A stretch of 7,080 nucleotides of DNA. It comes from Actinomycetes bacterium (GTDB lineage Bacteria; Actinomycetota; Actinomycetes; Actinomycetales; Cellulomonadaceae). The stretch covers positions 1 through 7,080 of the forward strand of contig JAJYTJ010000187.1 of assembly GCA_021793115.1 (NCBI GenBank), in the 5' to 3' direction. The position numbers and the translations under genes are program-made. Under the pieces are notes generated by a model. It saw only the letters and a program-made list of their open reading frames with translations. It had not been told where the DNA came from and searched no databases. Of the stretch, positions 5,416-7,080 are shown piece after piece (within the stretch, counting starts at the first letter, position 1; every line of letters starts with the position of its first letter).

Positions 5416-5421
5416 CGCCCG

Positions 5422-6624
5422 GTGAGCCACCCCGACCAGCCCGGCCACCCTGACCAGCCCGCCCTGTCCCCCGCGACGCTCGCCGTCACCGCCGGGCGCC
5501 CGGCCCGCCGGCAGGGCGCCCCGGTGAACCCGCCGCTCGTCCTGTCCTCCACGTACGTCTCCACCGGGACGCCGGCGCCGGGCGAGCTCTTCTACACGCG
5601 CAACGACACCGAGACCTGGCGCGCGCTGGAGTCGGCGCTCGCGGCGCTCGAGGGCGCGGCCCGGCCCGCGCTGGCCTTCGCCTCGGGGATGGCGGCCATC
5701 GCCGCCGCGTTCGCGCTCGTGCCGCGCGGCGGGCGCGTCGTCATGCCGGAGCACTCGTACGGCGTGGCGCTCGGGCTGGCGCACGAGCTCGCGGCCGCCG
5801 GCGACATCCGGCTCACGCTCGTCGACATCGCGGACACCGCCGCCGTCGTCGCCGCGCTCGGGCACGACGAGGGCTCGTCGACCGCCGCCGCGCACGACGA
5901 GGCCGCCGCGCTCCTGTGGGTCGAGACGCCGACGAACCCCATGCTCGAGGTCGCCGACACCCCTGCCCTGGCGGCCGCGGCGCACGCCGTCGGCGCGCTC
6001 GTGGTGGCCGACAACACGTTCGCCACGCCGCTCGTCGTGCGCCCGCTGACGCAGGGCGCGGACGTCGTCGTGCACTCGGTGACCAAGTACCTCGCGGGCC
6101 ACAGCGATGTGGTGCTCGGTGCCGCGCTGACGTCCGACGAGGGCCTGCACGCCCGGCTCGCGTCGCACCGCACCGTCCACGGCGCCATCCCCGGCCCGTT
6201 CGAGGCCTGGCTGGCGCTGCGCGGCGTGCGGACCGTCGCGCTGCGCGTCGAGCGCTCGCAAGCAACCGCCGCCGAGCTGGCCCGGCGCCTCGCGCGGCAC
6301 CCCGGCGTGGTCGAGGTACGTCACCCGTCGCTGCCCTCCGACCCGGGCCACGAGCGCGCCGCTCGGCTCATGGACGGGTTCGGCTCGATCGTCGGGCTGC
6401 GGCCGGCGGGCGGGGCCGCGGGCGCGGACGCCCTCGTCGAGCGCGTGCGCCTCTGGCTGCCCGCGACCAGCCTGGGCGGCGTCGAGTCGTCCCTCGAGCG
6501 GCGCCGCCGGTTCGCCACCGAGTCCCCGACCGTGCCCGACGACCTCGTCCGCCTGTCCGTCGGCATCGAGGACGTCGAGGACCTCTGGCGCGACCTCGAC
6601 CAGGCGCTGCGGGCACGGCCCTAG
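5422..6624 (+). CDS. Cys/Met-metabolism PLP-dependent enzyme (cystathionine gamma-synthase/lyase-like)
   Basis: A 400-residue fold-type I PLP enzyme of the trans-sulfuration family, cytoplasmic and presumably tetrameric. Visible motifs: the phosphate-binding YTR (58-60), ASGMAA (87-92), the cofactor-stacking Tyr113, WVETPTNP, Asp197 in ADNTFATP for the pyridine nitrogen, the Schiff-base Lys222 in [25 protein letters not shown], and Arg377 in RLSVGIED for the substrate carboxylate. The family includes cystathionine gamma-synthase, cystathionine gamma-lyase, O-acetylhomoserine sulfhydrylase and methionine gamma-lyase, and motifs alone do not separate them. The usual NPT after the YxR motif is replaced by NDTETW. 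The N-terminus has a near-perfect tandem repeat ([12 protein letters not shown]; residues 3-14) before conserved sequence starts around residue 19. The GTG start is supported by TACCCT six bases upstream. Class is certain, reaction uncertain. Confidence 0.9.
   Translation: MSHPDQPGHPDQPALSPATLAVTAGRPARRQGAPVNPPLVLSSTYVSTGTPAPGELFYTRNDTETWRALESALAALEGAARPALAFASGMAAIAAAFALVPRGGRVVMPEHSYGVALGLAHELAAAGDIRLTLVDIADTAAVVAALGHDEGSSTAAAHDEAAALLWVETPTNPMLEVADTPALAAAAHAVGALVVADNTFATPLVVRPLTQGADVVVHSVTKYLAGHSDVVLGAALTSDEGLHARLASHRTVHGAIPGPFEAWLALRGVRTVALRVERSQATAAELARRLARHPGVVEVRHPSLPSDPGHERAARLMDGFGSIVGLRPAGGAAGADALVERVRLWLPATSLGGVESSLERRRRFATESPTVPDDLVRLSVGIEDVEDLWRDLDQALRARP
5428..5463 (+). repeat. 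Two-copy 18-bp in-frame tandem repeat
   Basis: Bases 5428-5445 and 5446-5463 differ at two positions and encode HPDQPG and HPDQPA at the very N-terminus of the PLP enzyme. This looks like a recent slippage duplication in a tolerant segment. Confidence 0.7.
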
Positions 6625-6637
6625 CGCGGCGCCGCGC
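6624..6637. terminator. GC palindrome between convergent genes
   Basis: GCGCGGC (6624-6630) is followed immediately by its reverse complement GCCGCGC (6631-6637). It can fold as a 5-bp stem with a 4-base loop. It fills the 16-bp gap between the PLP-enzyme stop and the hydrogenase-like stop, and starts on the last base of the TAG. There is no U-tract; it is a candidate bidirectional terminator. Confidence 0.3.
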
Positions 6638-6640
6638 GGG

Positions 6641-7080
6641 TCACAGGTCGTTCCCCGCGTAGGACTGGTCGAAGCTCTTGTTGGCCAGCGGGAAGTCCGG
6701 GACGATCGTGTCCGCGAGCGCGACCGGCAGGGCCGGCCAGGTGAAGAACGAGGGGTCGACGATCGCGACCCTGCTCAGGCGGCCGGCGTCGTCCAGCTCC
6801 ACCCGGTGGCAGGCGGTGCCGCGCCAGGCCTCGACGAGGGCCAGGCCCGCGGCGGCCGGCGTCCCCCCGGGGCGACGGGCCGCAGGCCGCCGGGCCGCGG
6901 CACCGTCCTCGTCGGCCACCGCCGACCGACCGGTGCCGAGCCGGCCGTCCAGGCGCGCCACCAGGTCCGCGACGAGCGCGGCGGACACCTGCACCTCGTC
7001 CGCGCGGACGAGGAACCGGGCCATGACGTCGCCGTCCTCGCGCGTGCAGGTGCGGAAGGCCGGCCCCAGGTCCACGAACG
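6641..7080 (-). CDS. Hydrogenase large subunit/NuoD-like protein (HycE family), C-terminal part
   Basis: The last 146 residues of a protein that enters from the right edge. The segments RTCTREDGDVMARFLVRADE, LVEAWRGTACHRVEL, IVDPSFFTWPALPVAL and DTIVPDFPLANKSF, with the extreme C-terminus SYAGNDL, fit the C-terminal region of the group 4 hydrogenase large subunit/complex I 49-kDa (HycE, HyfG, NuoD) family. Such subunits sit on the cytoplasmic face of membrane-bound complexes next to a quinone site or a [NiFe] centre. Catalytic hydrogenases end near a DPCxxC motif; here that place reads NKSFDQSY and the last 40 residues contain no cysteine, so a [NiFe] centre is unlikely. An Ala/Arg/Pro-rich insert of about 30 residues lies before LALVEAW. 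The companion genes would be expected beyond the right edge. The family call rests on remembered motif similarity. Confidence 0.72.
   Translation of the reverse strand, partial: FVDLGPAFRTCTREDGDVMARFLVRADEVQVSAALVADLVARLDGRLGTGRSAVADEDGAAARRPAARRPGGTPAAAGLALVEAWRGTACHRVELDDAGRLSRVAIVDPSFFTWPALPVALADTIVPDFPLANKSFDQSYAGNDL

Noticed and set aside
5389..6351. Extension of the ddl frame upstream, antisense to the PLP enzyme
   Set aside because: Conserved Ddl sequence begins just after the ATG at 5388. The extension is His/Arg/Gly-rich and is simply the reverse of the PLP-enzyme gene.
1..7080. Mobile element, phage, toxin-antitoxin, defence system or biosynthetic cluster
   Set aside because: No transposase, integrase, terminal repeats, attachment site or system-specific genes were seen. 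The contents are housekeeping genes of an actinobacterial chromosome plus the edge of a hydrogenase-like cluster.

Overview
The window is very GC-rich chromosomal DNA (well above 70% GC by eye) with GTG starts, few strong ribosome binding sites and TANNNT-type -10 elements. Together with the gene set (rpmB, thiL, a DUF3515 lipoprotein, ddl, a DAK2 protein), this points to a high-GC actinobacterium, most likely of the Cellulomonas type (order Micrococcales). The genus is inferred from general resemblance; no search was run.

Layout, left to right: the N-terminal part of a DAK2-domain protein (minus, cut by the left edge); a 243-bp divergent region; rpmB for ribosomal protein L28 (plus) followed by a strong hairpin terminator; a GNAT acetyltransferase (plus) followed by another hairpin; a DUF2510 membrane protein with a long Ala/Pro-rich linker (plus); thiL, thiamine-monophosphate kinase (minus); a DUF3515 lipoprotein (plus); ddl, D-alanine--D-alanine ligase (minus); a Cys/Met-metabolism PLP-dependent enzyme (plus); and the C-terminal part of a hydrogenase-large-subunit/NuoD-like protein that lacks the Cys pair of [NiFe] enzymes (minus, cut by the right edge).

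The genes are mostly housekeeping: translation, thiamine cofactor activation, peptidoglycan precursor synthesis and sulfur amino acid metabolism. ddl, the DUF3515 gene, thiL, rpmB and the DAK2 gene are commonly neighbours in actinobacteria. Here they sit on alternating strands, so nearly every gene looks like its own transcription unit. Three convergent junctions (14, 39 and 16 bp) each carry a GC-rich dyad. The divergent junctions thiL/DUF3515 (52 bp) and ddl/PLP enzyme (33 bp) are so short that opposing promoters must overlap, and several start codons sit 5-8 bases downstream of a -10-like hexamer without a Shine-Dalgarno sequence, as expected for leaderless mRNAs.

I see no mobile element, CRISPR array, tRNA or rRNA, and no evidence of a new multi-gene system. 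The most interesting points are the compact divergent promoters with probable leaderless starts, the structured rpmB leader, and the hydrogenase-like protein without metal-ligand cysteines.
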